A DNA stretch of 64,000 bases from Streptomyces sp. A3M-1-3 (GCF_024213665.1 NZ_JANAVP010000003.1:129531-193530); one strand, 5' to 3'; numbered from the stretch's first letter, positions 16,459-30,360 are shown. Notes: generated from the sequence alone by a model not told the origin. Translations and numbers: made by a program.

Positions 16459-17663
16459 CCTGCTGCCTTCCCCCGTGGAACCTTCAACTCGACTTCTGTG
16501 CCCTGACCCGGGACCGACACCAGCTCGGCGGTCCCGCCCAGGTCCCGCAACCGCCCGCGGATCGACTGGGCGACGCCGAGGCGCCCCTCCCCCTCGGCCT
16601 GCGCGAGCCGGCCCGCCGGGATGCCGGGCCCGTCGTCCCGTACGGTCACGATCACCACGTCCGGCTCGTCCTCGACCAGGATCCAGGCCTGGGCGCCCTC
16701 GCCGGCATGTCTGCGGACATTGTCCAGGGCGGCACTGACAGCCGCGGCCAGCTCCTTCGCGGCGGCGGGCGTCAGCAGTACCGGAGCCCCCGGCTCCGAG
16801 AAGCACACCCGGGATCCGGCGTGCGGAGCGAGGAGCACGCGCAGATCGCAGGCCCGGTCGCCGGCCTCCTCGTCGTCCGCGTCGACGGCACGGACCACCG
16901 CACCCCGGGAGGCGTCCTCCGACGCGTACGTGGTCGGCACCAGGCCGCTGGAGACCAGCGTGCGCAGGGCGACCTCCTGCTCCCCCGCCATCCGTCCCAG
17001 CTCCGCGGCCTCGCCGCCCAGCGCGGTACCGCGCCGCTGCACCATGGCCAGCACCTGGAGCACGCTGTCGTGGATGTCGCGGGCCAGCCGCTCCCGTTCA
17101 CGCGTCGTGGCCTCGATCTCAAGCGCGCGGGCGAGGGTGGCCTCACTGGCGCGGGCGACCTCGACGACGTAACCGATGGCGATGGACGCGACCCAGACCA
17201 GCAGGACGTTGTGGAAGGTGTCCGCGCTGGGCCGGCCGCGCTCGACGATGTTGGCGACGGCGACGATGGAGGACGCGAAGCCCGCCCAGCGCCAGCCGCC
17301 CTTGATCGCGTACGCGAGGACCGAGCCCGCCGTCCATATCGTCGGCAGGGTGGGGCCGTCGAACTGCTGCGCGTGCGCGTCGGCGAGCGGCGTGAGCAGG
17401 ATGCCGGTGAGCGCGACCGTGAGGTCGACGACGAGGAAGCGCCTGGTGCAGCTCCTGGCGTTCGCCACCTTGGGCAGCGTCGCCAGCGTCCAGACCACGA
17501 GGAAGCCGAGGAAGCCGATGGCCACCCAGGGGCGCTCGAAATTGTCGCGGGCGAACACGAAGAGCAGCACCGCGTAAACCATCGTCAGCAGGCGGTACCC
17601 GGTCAGGGCGCGCCACAGCGGCTGCTCCACCGACATACGCACCACGCGCTCGCGCTTCGCCAT
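16455..17663 (-). CDS. macS: Histidine kinase (MacS-like), PspC-free membrane sensor
   Basis: 402-residue membrane histidine kinase of the HisKA_3/NarX-DegS class. Four or five transmembrane helices occupy about residues 25-185. The dimerisation box ERERLARDIHDSVLQVLAMVQRRG carries the phosphorylatable histidine. The ATPase part has AAVSAALDNVRRHAG (N-box), VRDDGPGIP (G1) and RLGVAQSIRGRL (G2-like). ATG 17663 follows TGGGGA. The stop overlaps the response-regulator start, so the two form one transcript. Confidence 0.88.
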   Translation of the reverse strand: MAKRERVVRMSVEQPLWRALTGYRLLTMVYAVLLFVFARDNFERPWVAIGFLGFLVVWTLATLPKVANARSCTRRFLVVDLTVALTGILLTPLADAHAQQFDGPTLPTIWTAGSVLAYAIKGGWRWAGFASSIVAVANIVERGRPSADTFHNVLLVWVASIAIGYVVEVARASEATLARALEIEATTRERERLARDIHDSVLQVLAMVQRRGTALGGEAAELGRMAGEQEVALRTLVSSGLVPTTYASEDASRGAVVRAVDADDEEAGDRACDLRVLLAPHAGSRVCFSEPGAPVLLTPAAAKELAAAVSAALDNVRRHAGEGAQAWILVEDEPDVVIVTVRDDGPGIPAGRLAQAEGEGRLGVAQSIRGRLRDLGGTAELVSVPGQGTEVELKVPRGKAAG

Positions 17664-17697
17664 GTTCCCCACCCCTGGACCCCCTGGACGCACGCGG

Positions 17698-18438
17698 CTA
17701 ACTGCCGGCCCGTTCCGCCTTCTCCGCCTTCTCGTCCTCGGCCCGCCGCTTCGCCGCCTCGGCGATCTGCCGCTTGGCCGCCGTCGCGTAGATGTCGACG
17801 TACTCCTGGCCGGAAAGCTTCATGATCTCGTACATGACCTCGTCGGTCACCGAACGCAGGATGAACCGGTCGCCGTCCATGCCGTGATAGCGGCTGAAGT
17901 CCAGCGGCTTGCCGATCCGGATCCCCGGGCGCATCAGTTTGGGGACCACCTTGCCGGGCGGCTGGATCTTCTCGGTGTCGATCATCGCGACCGGGATCAC
18001 GGGCGCGCCGGTGGCCAGCGCCACGCGCGCCAGGCCGCCCGGCTTGCCGCGGTACAGGCGGCCGTCGGGCGAGCGGGTGCCCTCCGGGTAGATGCCGAAG
18101 AGCCCGCCGCCCTCGATGACGTCTATACCGGCCTTGATCGCCGCCTCGCCCGCGCCGCGCGCACCGGAGCGGTCCACGGGCAGCTGGCCGACGCCCTTGA
18201 AGAACGCGGCCGTGAGCTTCCCCTTCACGCCGGGCGAGGTGAAGTATTCGGCCTTGGCGATGAAAGTGACCTTGCGGTCGAGGACCGCGGGCAGGAAGAA
18301 GGAGTCCGAGAAGGACAGATGGTTGCTCGCGAGGATCGCCGGCCCCTCGGCGGGGATGTTCTCGAGGCCCTCCACCCACGGCCTGAAGGCGAGCTTCAGT
18401 GACCCTCCGATGGAGAACTTCATTGCGCCGTAGATCAA
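17698..18438 (-). CDS. 1-acylglycerol-3-phosphate acyltransferase (PlsC family)
   Basis: Transfers an acyl chain to lysophosphatidic acid or a related lysolipid at the membrane. 246 residues with the NHX4D motif NHLSFSD near residue 40, the substrate-binding YPEGTRSPDG near 120, and VIPVAMIDTEKI. The tail is rich in A, E and K. TTG 18438 is used; ATG 18423 (MKFSIGGS) is an alternative, and neither has a clear ribosome-binding site. It lies upstream of the MacRS genes on the same strand, about 35 bases before macS. Confidence 0.9.
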   Translation of the reverse strand: MIYGAMKFSIGGSLKLAFRPWVEGLENIPAEGPAILASNHLSFSDSFFLPAVLDRKVTFIAKAEYFTSPGVKGKLTAAFFKGVGQLPVDRSGARGAGEAAIKAGIDVIEGGGLFGIYPEGTRSPDGRLYRGKPGGLARVALATGAPVIPVAMIDTEKIQPPGKVVPKLMRPGIRIGKPLDFSRYHGMDGDRFILRSVTDEVMYEIMKLSGQEYVDIYATAAKRQIAEAAKRRAEDEKAEKAERAGS

Positions 18439-18647
18439 CTCGAGTGCCTTCCTGTGTCTGTCGAACAGACCTTAACCCGTGCCACGGCTGCGCTCTCGCT
18501 CACAGCGGGCCGTCGGCCCTGGTCGGTGTCAGTCCGGTCGCGTACGGTGAAGTACACATGGCGCACCCCTCGTACGACGCATCGCCCGACCCTCGTTCGA
18601 CCCCTTCGAACGACCCCTCGTCCGACCCTTACGAACAGGAGTCCCCG

Positions 18648-19454
18648 GTGCCGGTCCTCCCTGGAGCTGAGCCGTTCCGTCACGAGGGCGGTGAGGTCGG
18701 TGTCCTCCTCTGCCACGGCTTCACCGGTTCCCCGCAGTCGCTGCGTCCCTGGGCCGACCATCTGGCCGCGCGGGGGATGACGGTATCCCTGCCGCTGCTG
18801 CCCGGGCACGGCACCCGCTGGGAAGACATGCAGGTCACGGGCTGGCAGGACTGGTACGCGGAGGTGGACCGCGAGTTGCGCGCCCTGCTGGAGCGGTGCC
18901 GCCGGGTCTTCGTCTTCGGCCTGTCGATGGGCGGGGCGCTCACGCTGCGGCTCGCCGCGAAGCACGGCGACGCGATCAGCGGCATCGTCGTCGTCAACCC
19001 GGCGAACAAGGTGCACGGCCTCTCGGCGTACGCGCTGCCGGTCGCCCGTCATCTCGTACGGACGACGAAGGGCCTGCGGAGCGACATCGCGAAGGACGGC
19101 ATCGAGGAGGTCGGCTACGACCGGGTGCCGCTGCACGCCGCCCACTCCGTACGCAACTTCTTCCGCATCGTCGACACCGAACTGCCCCAGGTCACGCAGC
19201 CGATGCTGCTGCTGCACAGTCCCCAGGACCATGTGGTCCCGGCCGCCGACTCCGCCCGGATCCTGAGCCGCGTCTCCTCGACCGACGTCACCGAGACGAT
19301 CCTGGAACAGAGCTACCACGTCGCGACGTTGGACCATGATGCGGAGCGCATCTTCGAGGACAGTTTCGCATTCATCGGCCGGCTCGCTCCGAGCGCCGGC
19401 GAGGTGGGGTCGCCCCTGCCGGAGGTAAGAGGAGGGACGGCCACCGGTGGCTGA
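18648..19454 (+). CDS. Alpha/beta hydrolase (carboxylesterase/monoacylglycerol lipase-like)
   Basis: 268-residue esterase. VLLCHGFTGSPQSLRPWA forms the oxyanion loop, FGLSMGGAL holds the nucleophile serine, HSPQDHVVP the acid and SYHVATLDHD the catalytic histidine. GTG 18648 is chosen because AGGAG lies six bases upstream and family similarity begins there. An ATG at 18558 would add 30 low-complexity residues (DPRSTPSNDPSSDP). Its stop overlaps the next gene by eight bases. It is divergent from the acyltransferase gene, hinting at shared lipid metabolism. Confidence 0.9.
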   Translation: MPVLPGAEPFRHEGGEVGVLLCHGFTGSPQSLRPWADHLAARGMTVSLPLLPGHGTRWEDMQVTGWQDWYAEVDRELRALLERCRRVFVFGLSMGGALTLRLAAKHGDAISGIVVVNPANKVHGLSAYALPVARHLVRTTKGLRSDIAKDGIEEVGYDRVPLHAAHSVRNFFRIVDTELPQVTQPMLLLHSPQDHVVPAADSARILSRVSSTDVTETILEQSYHVATLDHDAERIFEDSFAFIGRLAPSAGEVGSPLPEVRGGTATGG

Positions 19455-20079
19455 ACAGGACGCGGACCGCGGCGACAGCCGTGAGGACGACCGGGAACCG
19501 CAGGTGACCCCCGCCGGGGAGGCCGGCGCCGGGGCCGCCGAAGGCGGTGCGCCGATCGACGAGGACGCGGCCTGGGCGGCGATCGTCGCCGGTTACGGCC
19601 AGGAGCCGCCGGATCCGCCGGGTGCGAAGCCGTTCAAGTCGATCGAGGACCTCGCCCTCCCGGAGGGCGACCTCAACAGCACCGACAGCACCGAGCCGGG
19701 CAGGAAGTCCCCCGAGCCGGCCGCCGACAAGCCGCTGGGCAGTTCGGTCGTGTTCGCGCCCGGGGTCGGCCCCGGCCCGCGCGACCACGAGCTGGCCGAG
19801 CCCGAGGACGACGACCTCGACGAGAGCGACGAGGGCCACTTCGTACCGCCGGAGCCGCCGCCGCTGCCGCCCGCCGACACGACGGCCAAGTTCGCCTGGC
19901 TCGCGGTGGTGGGCGGTCCGCTGCTGCTGCTCCTGGCGGTTCTGCTGGGCTGGAACATGACGTGGTGGCTGACCACGCTCGGCATCGGCGGCTTCCTGGG
20001 CGGCTTCGCGACGCTCGTCGCCCGTATGCAGCACGACGACGAGGAGGACGACGACCCGGGTCGCGGAGCGGTCGTCTGA
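19447..20079 (+). CDS. Acidic proline-rich protein with two C-terminal membrane helices
   Basis: 210 residues from GTG 19447, preceded by AGGAGGG and overlapping the esterase 3' end by eight bases. The first 140 residues are polar, acidic and Pro/Gly-rich, probably disordered. Two transmembrane helices follow (FAWLAVVGGPLLLLLAVLLGW and TWWLTTLGIGGFLGGFATLV). The cytoplasmic tail is DDEEDDDPGRG. It looks like a conserved Streptomyces membrane protein without an assigned function, probably cotranscribed with the esterase. Confidence 0.82.
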   Translation: MAEQDADRGDSREDDREPQVTPAGEAGAGAAEGGAPIDEDAAWAAIVAGYGQEPPDPPGAKPFKSIEDLALPEGDLNSTDSTEPGRKSPEPAADKPLGSSVVFAPGVGPGPRDHELAEPEDDDLDESDEGHFVPPEPPPLPPADTTAKFAWLAVVGGPLLLLLAVLLGWNMTWWLTTLGIGGFLGGFATLVARMQHDDEEDDDPGRGAVV

Positions 20080-20087
20080 TCCTTCGC

Positions 20088-20840
20088 TCAGGCGGCGGGT
20101 ACGCGGAGGGCGGCCAGGACCGGGAGGTGGTCGGTGGCCGCCGCCAGGTCGGCCATGCTGATCCCCGGTAGGTCCAACGGCACGCCGCAGCCCAGCACTT
20201 CGATCCCCCTGGTCGCGAAGATCGCGTCAATGCGCTGGTGCGGGTCGCCGGGTGTCGAGGTGTACTCGCCGCCCCACGGCTTGGCCGTCCAGCAGTCCTG
20301 GAGTTCCGCCGCCACCCGGCGGAACGACCGGCCGCCGGGGCGCTCGTTCAGGTCGCCGGCCGCGATCGCGTGCGGGACGTCCATCGCCTTGAGGCGGTCC
20401 AGCAGCAGCCCGGCCTGCGCGAAGCGCTCATCGGTCTGCAGGCTCAGATGGCAGCTGACCAGCCCGAGCCGGGTGCCCCCGATCCGTACCACCGCGGTGG
20501 CGAAGCCCCGCTGGTGCAGGCCGGGGGTCCGGGGCAGCAGCACGTCCTCGGTGCGTTCCACCGTGGCCCGCAGCGAGCACAGCAGCAGCGGCCCGGCAGC
20601 GGTGGCACCGCCGGACAGCACCACCAGATCGGTGTGGGCCGCCAGCCAGGCCGCGTGCTTGCGCCACCGGAAGAACCGCGGTGCCTCCTGTACGAAGACC
20701 AGGTCGGGCGCGCACGCGCTGATCACCCGGGCCAGGGCTTCCCGGTCGTCGCGCATTGAGCGGATGTTGTAGCTGAGGACCCGGATCACGGACGAACCGT
20801 CGGGCTCGGTACGGGAGTCGGGCAGCGCGTTCGTCGCCAT
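20088..20840 (-). CDS. Endonuclease/exonuclease/phosphatase family protein
   Basis: 250 residues of the DNase I-like EEP fold: RVLSYNIRSM (metal site), DLVFVQEAP (catalytic Glu), LVSCHLSL, IAAGDLNERPG (Asp-x-Asn) and TDHLPVLAAL at the end (catalytic Asp-His). ATG 20840 is used. TATCTT seven bases upstream could be a -10 box, making the message leaderless; no Shine-Dalgarno is seen. No signal peptide, so it acts in the cytoplasm. Substrate (nucleic acid, sphingomyelin-like or inositol phosphate) cannot be decided. Confidence 0.88.
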   Translation of the reverse strand: MATNALPDSRTEPDGSSVIRVLSYNIRSMRDDREALARVISACAPDLVFVQEAPRFFRWRKHAAWLAAHTDLVVLSGGATAAGPLLLCSLRATVERTEDVLLPRTPGLHQRGFATAVVRIGGTRLGLVSCHLSLQTDERFAQAGLLLDRLKAMDVPHAIAAGDLNERPGGRSFRRVAAELQDCWTAKPWGGEYTSTPGDPHQRIDAIFATRGIEVLGCGVPLDLPGISMADLAAATDHLPVLAALRVPAA

Positions 20841-20934
20841 GCGGCTCAAGATATGCCAGTGCCCGCCGCGGCCCCAGAGGGCGCGGCGGGCACGGTCGTA
20901 CGTACGTATCGGCCCCGGCGTGAGCCCGCGCCGG

Positions 20935-20994
20935 CCTTGGCGCCGGCCTTGGCGTCCGCCTTGGCGTCCGCCTTGGCGTCCGCCTTGGCGTCAG
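20935..20994. repeat. Five tandem copies of a 12-bp unit beyond glkA
   Basis: CCTTGGCGTCCG and close variants occur five times from 20935 to 20994. The last copy contains the glucokinase stop codon. Read on the minus strand in another frame the array would encode repeated Asp-Ala-Lys-Ala. It occupies the gap between two genes on the same strand. Confidence 0.9.
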
Positions 20995-21932
20995 CCCTGG
21001 CGGGCCAGGTCCGCCGCGCCCACCAAGCCTGCCCTGCCGCCCAGTTGGGCGGCCAGAACCTGTGCGTGCGGGCGCCACTGGCCGCCGATCAGCCAGCGCC
21101 GGAACGACTTGCGGATCGGGTCGAGGACCAGCTCGCCCTCGTCCGAGACGCCGCCGCCGACGATGAACGCCGAGGGGTCGAAGAGCGAGGCCAGGTCGGC
21201 CAGGCCCGCGCCCGCCCAGCGCGCCAGCTCACGGAACGAGTCGACGGCCACCGGGCAGCCCTGGCGGGCGGCCGCGCTGACGTGCTTGCCCTCGATGCCC
21301 TCGACCGTGCCGTCGCCGAGGGAGAGCAGGATCGTGGCGTTCTCGGGGGTCGCGTTGGCGCGCTGCTTCGCGTACCGGACGAGAGCGCGCCCCGACGCGT
21401 ACTGCTCCCAGCAGCCCTGGTTGCCGCAGCCGCACAGCAGGCCGTCTGGCACGACCCGGATGTGGCCGAATTCCGCGGCCACACCGAAGCGTCCCCGGCG
21501 CAGCTTGTTGCCGATGATGATGCCGCCGCCGAGGCCGGTGCCGAGGGTGATGCAGATGACGTCCTCGTGGCCCTGGCCTGCGCCGAAGCGGTACTCGCCC
21601 CAGGCGGCCGCGTTCGCGTCGTTCTCGACGACGACGGGCAGGCCGACGCGCTGCTCGACCTTGTCCTTGAGCGGCTCGTGACGCCAGTTGACGTTCGGGG
21701 CGAAGAGCACGGTGGCGCGCTTGTCGTCGACGTATCCGGCCGCGCCGATGCCGACGGCTTCGATGTCGTATCCGCCGCTGACCTCGGACACCGCCGTGCA
21801 GATCGCGTCGATGACGCCGTCGGCGGTCGGCGGGGTGGGCACCTTGTACGTGTCCAGGATGGTGCCCTCTTCGTCGACCACGCCCGCCGCGATCTTCGTG
21901 CCGCCGATATCGACGCCGATGGTGAGTCCCAT
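20991..21932 (-). CDS. glkA: Glucokinase, ROK family
   Basis: Phosphorylates glucose, and in Streptomyces the homologue also mediates glucose repression. 313 residues with GVDIGGTKIAAGVVD (ATP phosphate loop), VVENDANAAAWGEY, TLGTGLGGGIIIGNKLRRG and the ROK zinc cluster near residue 165-180 (EFGHIRVVPDGLLCGCGNQGCWEQYASG). ATG 21932 follows GAGGGA; a longer frame upstream lacks similarity. A DUF5304 gene lies upstream on the same strand. Confidence 0.95.
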   Translation of the reverse strand: MGLTIGVDIGGTKIAAGVVDEEGTILDTYKVPTPPTADGVIDAICTAVSEVSGGYDIEAVGIGAAGYVDDKRATVLFAPNVNWRHEPLKDKVEQRVGLPVVVENDANAAAWGEYRFGAGQGHEDVICITLGTGLGGGIIIGNKLRRGRFGVAAEFGHIRVVPDGLLCGCGNQGCWEQYASGRALVRYAKQRANATPENATILLSLGDGTVEGIEGKHVSAAARQGCPVAVDSFRELARWAGAGLADLASLFDPSAFIVGGGVSDEGELVLDPIRKSFRRWLIGGQWRPHAQVLAAQLGGRAGLVGAADLARQG

Positions 21933-21993
21933 GTGTCCCTCAGTATTCGGTCGAGCCCCGCTATGGCCAACCGTACCCGAGGGGGACGGCACG

Positions 21994-22410
21994 TCAGTCG
22001 AGGTCGATGTGCTCGGCCGGCCCGGGACCCTCGCCCTTCGGGCCCTGCGACCAGCGGCGCTCCTGCGACTCGACGGCGGACCGGTACGCGGCGAGAAGCT
22101 CGGAACCGGCCGCGGCGAGGTGGTCGAAGACGTCGGGGTTCCGCTCGATGACCGGCTCGACGGCGGACTTCGCCTGGCTGATCAGCTGCTGTACGGCGCC
22201 CTGCGCGGCCGAGCCCAGCAGCGGCGACTGGAGCGAGGCGACCTTGTCGGCGACCGCGTCGACGAGCTTGCGCAGCTCCTCGGCGGCCGTGCCGGGCGGC
22301 GGGCCCTGCCGGCCGCGGCGACGGGCCTTCTCCGCGGCGAGATCCTCGGCGCATGCCTTGGCCCACGCGTCGGCATCGGCGTCGACGGGGCGATCGGTGG
22401 CTTCGCTCAT
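21994..22410 (-). CDS. DUF5304 protein
   Basis: 138-residue soluble, acidic protein of a Streptomyces family (DUF5304 as I recall it). It is largely helical: DADAWAKACAEDLAAEKARRRG, then ELRKLVDAVADKVASL and SQAKSAVEPVIERNPDVFDHLAAAGSELL. No catalytic motif. ATG 22410 starts it. It lies between the ArsA-like ATPase and glucokinase genes on the same strand, a conserved neighbourhood in the genus. Confidence 0.85.
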   Translation of the reverse strand: MSEATDRPVDADADAWAKACAEDLAAEKARRRGRQGPPPGTAAEELRKLVDAVADKVASLQSPLLGSAAQGAVQQLISQAKSAVEPVIERNPDVFDHLAAAGSELLAAYRSAVESQERRWSQGPKGEGPGPAEHIDLD

Positions 22411-22473
22411 GGCGGGCTCCTGCGGGAGAACAAACGGGTTACAACCGAAGGTACCTGAACGGAGGTACGGCGT

Positions 22474-24129
22474 TCATCGTGTCCGCGGCCACAGCGCCGG
22501 GTCGGGCGTGAAGCGGATGCGCAGCTCGCTGTCGCGCAGGCCGGCCCCGGAGACGGTGCAGCGGCGCAGCGCGGACGGCAGGGTGACGATGCGGCGGAAC
22601 GCGCCGACGGTGAGGACGAGTTCGTCGCCGCGGCGGACGAGATCGAGCTCGTCGCGGGTGGCGCCGGGCAGCGGCAGGTGCCAGACGAGGACGTTGTCCT
22701 CGGCAAGGCGGTCTTCGATGGTCCAGCCCGGCCCTGCGTCGCGGCCGGCGCCGACGGGCAGGTCCAGGCCGGCGAGGTCGTCGAGGGAGCGCGGCGCACG
22801 GCCGAGGTGCGGCAGCTCCCGTACGGCGGGGAACTCGTCGGTCAGCTGCTTGAGATGCTCCTGCTGCCCGGCGGAGGCGGCCGCGAGCCACGGGTCGGTG
22901 GACCCGGTGGGCAGCAGCCGGTTGGCAACGACCACGTCGGCGGTGCGGCCGTAGAGGGCGAGCCCGGTCCTCGCGGTACGCAGGGTCTCCGCCGCGGCCG
23001 GCCCCGGTTCGAGGACCAGCCGGACCGTCGTGTCCGGCGACTCGACCGCGGCCTGGGCGCCGGCGAGCTCGGCCTCCCAGCGGGCGGCGGTCGCGTACAG
23101 CCACTGCGCGGGCATGGGTACGCCGGCGAGCTGGGCCAGCACGGGCCGCAGCGCCCGCGCGGCCTGCCGCTCGGCGGGCACGAGCCGCCGGAGGTAGCGG
23201 CGCAGCTGCTCGGGCAGCGCGAGGGCGGCGATGGCCTGCGGAGTCGGAGGCATGTCCACCACGACGAGATCCCACCCGGCCCGGGCCTGCGGGTCCGCTG
23301 AGGCACCGCCACCGGGTTGCGGCGCGGCGGCCCCGTTTGCCGAGCGCCATCCACGCGGCGAAGACGAGCCGGGCCCGGGCCCCGCCCCGTCGGCGCCCCC
23401 GCGCGGGGCGCCGGCGCGGGACCCCTGGCTGGGACCGTCGATGGCCTCGTCCAGGGCAGCCGAGCCGGACCGCTGGTCCTGGCTGTCAGCGCCCCCGTGC
23501 AGAGCAGCGGTGCGGGATCGCTCCCCGCCGTCGGCGCCCCCATGCGGGGCGGCCGGGCCGGACTCCTGACCGTCGGCTCCCTCGCGTGCTACGCCGGAGC
23601 CGGACGGCAGGTCCGGGGCGTCGGTTCCCCCGCGCAGGGCGGCGGAGCCGGGCCACGGGTCCGGACCGTCGGCTCCCTCGCGTGCTACGCCGGAGCCGGA
23701 CGGCAGGTCCGGGGCGTCGGTTCCCGCGTGCGGGGCCGCGGGGGCGGACCATCGGCCGTCAGTGCCCTCGTGCAGGGCGCGCAAGGTGCGTAGCAGTGCG
23801 AACTGTTCCGCGCCCGGGAGTTCTGTCAGCTCCTCCGCGTCGAGGCGGTTCGCGCCGAGGAGGTTCAGTGCGGCCGAGCTGCGCTCCTGCAGGGCCAGCA
23901 GTTCCGTACGGCAGTCCGTGGCCGAGTCGATCCGCGCGGCCCAGAGGCCGGGGGCCGCCTCGGTCGGTTCGTCACCGAGCGGCGTGCCGAGCAGGGCCCC
24001 GAGGGTGTCGCCCCGGTCCGTGGACAGGAGCAGCACCCGCCGGCCGGCGCGCGCGGCGGTGACCGCGGTCGCCGCCGCGACGGTGGTGCGACCCGCGCCG
24101 CCGGGGCCGGTGACGAGGACCGTACGCAT
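22474..24129 (-). CDS. ArsA/GET3-like ATPase with long repetitive linker
   Basis: 551 residues. Domains: N-terminal P-loop (TGPGGAGRTTVAAATAV), a low-complexity insert of about 130 residues (125-260), then WDLVVVDMPPTPQAIAALALP (Walker B/switch II region) and DVVVANRLLPTGSTDPW. It ends in the HSP20-like domain found in ArsA proteins (VLVWHLPLPGATRDELDL). The deviant Walker motif KGGxGKT reads PGGAGRT here, so both the signature lysine and the P-loop lysine are replaced. ATP hydrolysis is therefore doubtful. The start ATG 24129 shares a base with the upstream stop. Confidence 0.85.
   Translation of the reverse strand: MRTVLVTGPGGAGRTTVAAATAVTAARAGRRVLLLSTDRGDTLGALLGTPLGDEPTEAAPGLWAARIDSATDCRTELLALQERSSAALNLLGANRLDAEELTELPGAEQFALLRTLRALHEGTDGRWSAPAAPHAGTDAPDLPSGSGVAREGADGPDPWPGSAALRGGTDAPDLPSGSGVAREGADGQESGPAAPHGGADGGERSRTAALHGGADSQDQRSGSAALDEAIDGPSQGSRAGAPRGGADGAGPGPGSSSPRGWRSANGAAAPQPGGGASADPQARAGWDLVVVDMPPTPQAIAALALPEQLRRYLRRLVPAERQAARALRPVLAQLAGVPMPAQWLYATAARWEAELAGAQAAVESPDTTVRLVLEPGPAAAETLRTARTGLALYGRTADVVVANRLLPTGSTDPWLAAASAGQQEHLKQLTDEFPAVRELPHLGRAPRSLDDLAGLDLPVGAGRDAGPGWTIEDRLAEDNVLVWHLPLPGATRDELDLVRRGDELVLTVGAFRRIVTLPSALRRCTVSGAGLRDSELRIRFTPDPALWPRTR
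23579..23722. repeat. Duplicated segment in the ArsA-like linker
   Basis: A stretch of about 53 bp near 23579-23631 recurs near 23669-23721 in the same frame, encoding DAPDLPSGSGVAREGADG twice. Degenerate relatives (AALRGGTDA, AAPHGGADG, AALHGGADS) continue through the linker, so the insert grew by in-frame duplication. Confidence 0.85.
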
Positions 24130-24578
24130 CAGGCGGCCGGGCCGCTCTCGACGCGCTTCTTCAGGCCGGCCAGCGCGCGGTCGATGATGACCTTCTCCGC
24201 CTTGCGCTTGATCATGCCGAGCATCGGGATCTTGACGTCGACGGTCAGCTGGTAGGTGACCTCGGTGCGGTCGCCGCCGCCCGCCGGTACGAGGCTGTAC
24301 GAACCGTCGAGCGCCCGCAGCATCTGCGACTTGACCAGCGTCCAGCTGACCTCGTTCTCGCCGGTCCAGGTGTACGCGAGCGTGTGGTCGTCCTTGATCG
24401 CACCGGCGTCCAGCAGCAGCCGGACCTGCTCGGCGCGGCCCTTGGGGTCGGTGGAGAGGACCTCGGCCTCCTTCACCTCGCCCGTCCACTCCGGGTAACG
24501 GGCGAAGTCGGCGATCACGCCCATGACGTCGGCCGGTGCCGCCTCGATCGTGATGCTCGAGCTGGTGTGCTCCGCCAT
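24129..24578 (-). CDS. SRPBCC (polyketide cyclase/START-like) protein
   Basis: 149 residues of the helix-grip lipid-binding fold: SSITIEAAPADVMGVIADFARYPEWTGEVKEAEVL at the start, a strand-rich middle and the long C-terminal helix VIIDRALAGLKKRVESG. ATG 24578 follows GGAG at 8 bases; upstream extension lacks similarity. The stop overlaps the ATPase start (TGATG), so translation is coupled. Being next to an ArsA-like protein suggests hydrophobic ligand or membrane-protein traffic, an inference. Confidence 0.88.
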   Translation of the reverse strand: MAEHTSSSITIEAAPADVMGVIADFARYPEWTGEVKEAEVLSTDPKGRAEQVRLLLDAGAIKDDHTLAYTWTGENEVSWTLVKSQMLRALDGSYSLVPAGGGDRTEVTYQLTVDVKIPMLGMIKRKAEKVIIDRALAGLKKRVESGPAA

Positions 24579-24692
24579 CGCTGTGGCTCCTCCAGTGCGG
24601 TCCGGTGAGGGAGTGGGCCAGGCGTACGTGCCGCCTGCCGCGTGAAGGCTATCGCGAGCTGCACTGTTCACCACTCCGGGTCACACGTCAGG

Positions 24693-25463
24693 TCACCACT
24701 CCATGGCCCAGGGCCGCCCGGTGGACGCGAAGTGACCAACGTTCACGCACTCGGTGGCGCCGATCCGCAGCCGCTGCGCCAGCGGCTGGTGCACGTGCCC
24801 GAAGAGGGCGTACCGCGGCCGCACCCGGTGGATGGCGGCCAGCAACGCCCGGCTGCCGCGCTCGAACCGCCGCGCCACCGTGTCGTAGCAGAGCTCGGGA
24901 ACGTCCGGCGGGATGTGCGAGCACAGCACGTCCACCTCCCCGAGCGCCTCGATCTTGGCCGCGTACTCCTCGTCGCCGACCTCGTACGGGGTCCGCATCG
25001 GGGTGCGCAGTCCGCCGCCGACGAAGCCGAAGACCCGGCCGCCGATCTCGACGCGCTCGCCGTCGAGCACGGTGGTGCCCGGGCCGGCGTACTCCGGCCA
25101 GAGGGTGGGGATGTCGACGTTGCCGTAGGTCGCGTACGTCGGCGTGGGGAACGCTGCGAACAGCTCGGCGTACTGCTTGCGCACGGCCGCCTCGATCGCG
25201 GCGTTCCGGTCCAGGCCCGCCCAGAGGCGGGCGCCGAACGCGCGGGCCTCCTCGTAGCGCTGGGCGGTGCGCAGTTCCACGATGAGATCGGCGTTCTCGA
25301 CGCCGAACAGGTCGGGGAAGATGCCGCGTGAGTGGTCCGCGTAGTCGAGGAAGAGCACGAGGTCACCGAGGCAGATGAGGGCGTCGGCGCCCTCCCCCGC
25401 TCTGGCGAGATCCGCCGCGTTCCCGTGTACGTCGCTCACCACATGGACTCGTGTGCCTGGCAT
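24693..25463 (-). CDS. Calcineurin-like metallophosphoesterase
   Basis: 256 residues with the metal-binding series VVSDVHGN, LICLGDLVLF, ATYGNVD, LCSHIPP and LFGHVHQP. ATG 25463 (MPGTRVHVVSDVHGN) follows AGGG at about nine bases. Cytoplasmic, no signal. Divergent from the acyl-CoA ligase gene across about 215 bases. The natural substrate is not evident. Confidence 0.9.
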   Translation of the reverse strand: MPGTRVHVVSDVHGNAADLARAGEGADALICLGDLVLFLDYADHSRGIFPDLFGVENADLIVELRTAQRYEEARAFGARLWAGLDRNAAIEAAVRKQYAELFAAFPTPTYATYGNVDIPTLWPEYAGPGTTVLDGERVEIGGRVFGFVGGGLRTPMRTPYEVGDEEYAAKIEALGEVDVLCSHIPPDVPELCYDTVARRFERGSRALLAAIHRVRPRYALFGHVHQPLAQRLRIGATECVNVGHFASTGRPWAMEW

Positions 25464-25680
25464 GACGATCACCCTAGGACGACCCGCGCGCGCATGGTAG
25501 ACGCTGCCGGACCTGCGGTTACTTCCGGGTTGTGTGAAGGGTGGACTACTCTGCGCCAGGTACCGCCATGTCGTGTGACGCATGGAACATCTGGCCGGAA
25601 CCCCCTATCCGGAACCCACTACCGATGGGTAACGTCCGGGCAGTCCAATCGTGGCGATGGCGCCCAGAGGAGCAGCAGTC

Positions 25681-30360
<4,680 letters not shown>

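Noticed and set aside
18558..18647. N-terminal extension of the esterase from ATG 18558
   Set aside because: The added 30 residues are low complexity (DPRSTPSNDPSSDP) and a strong AGGAG precedes GTG 18648, though the longer form cannot be excluded.
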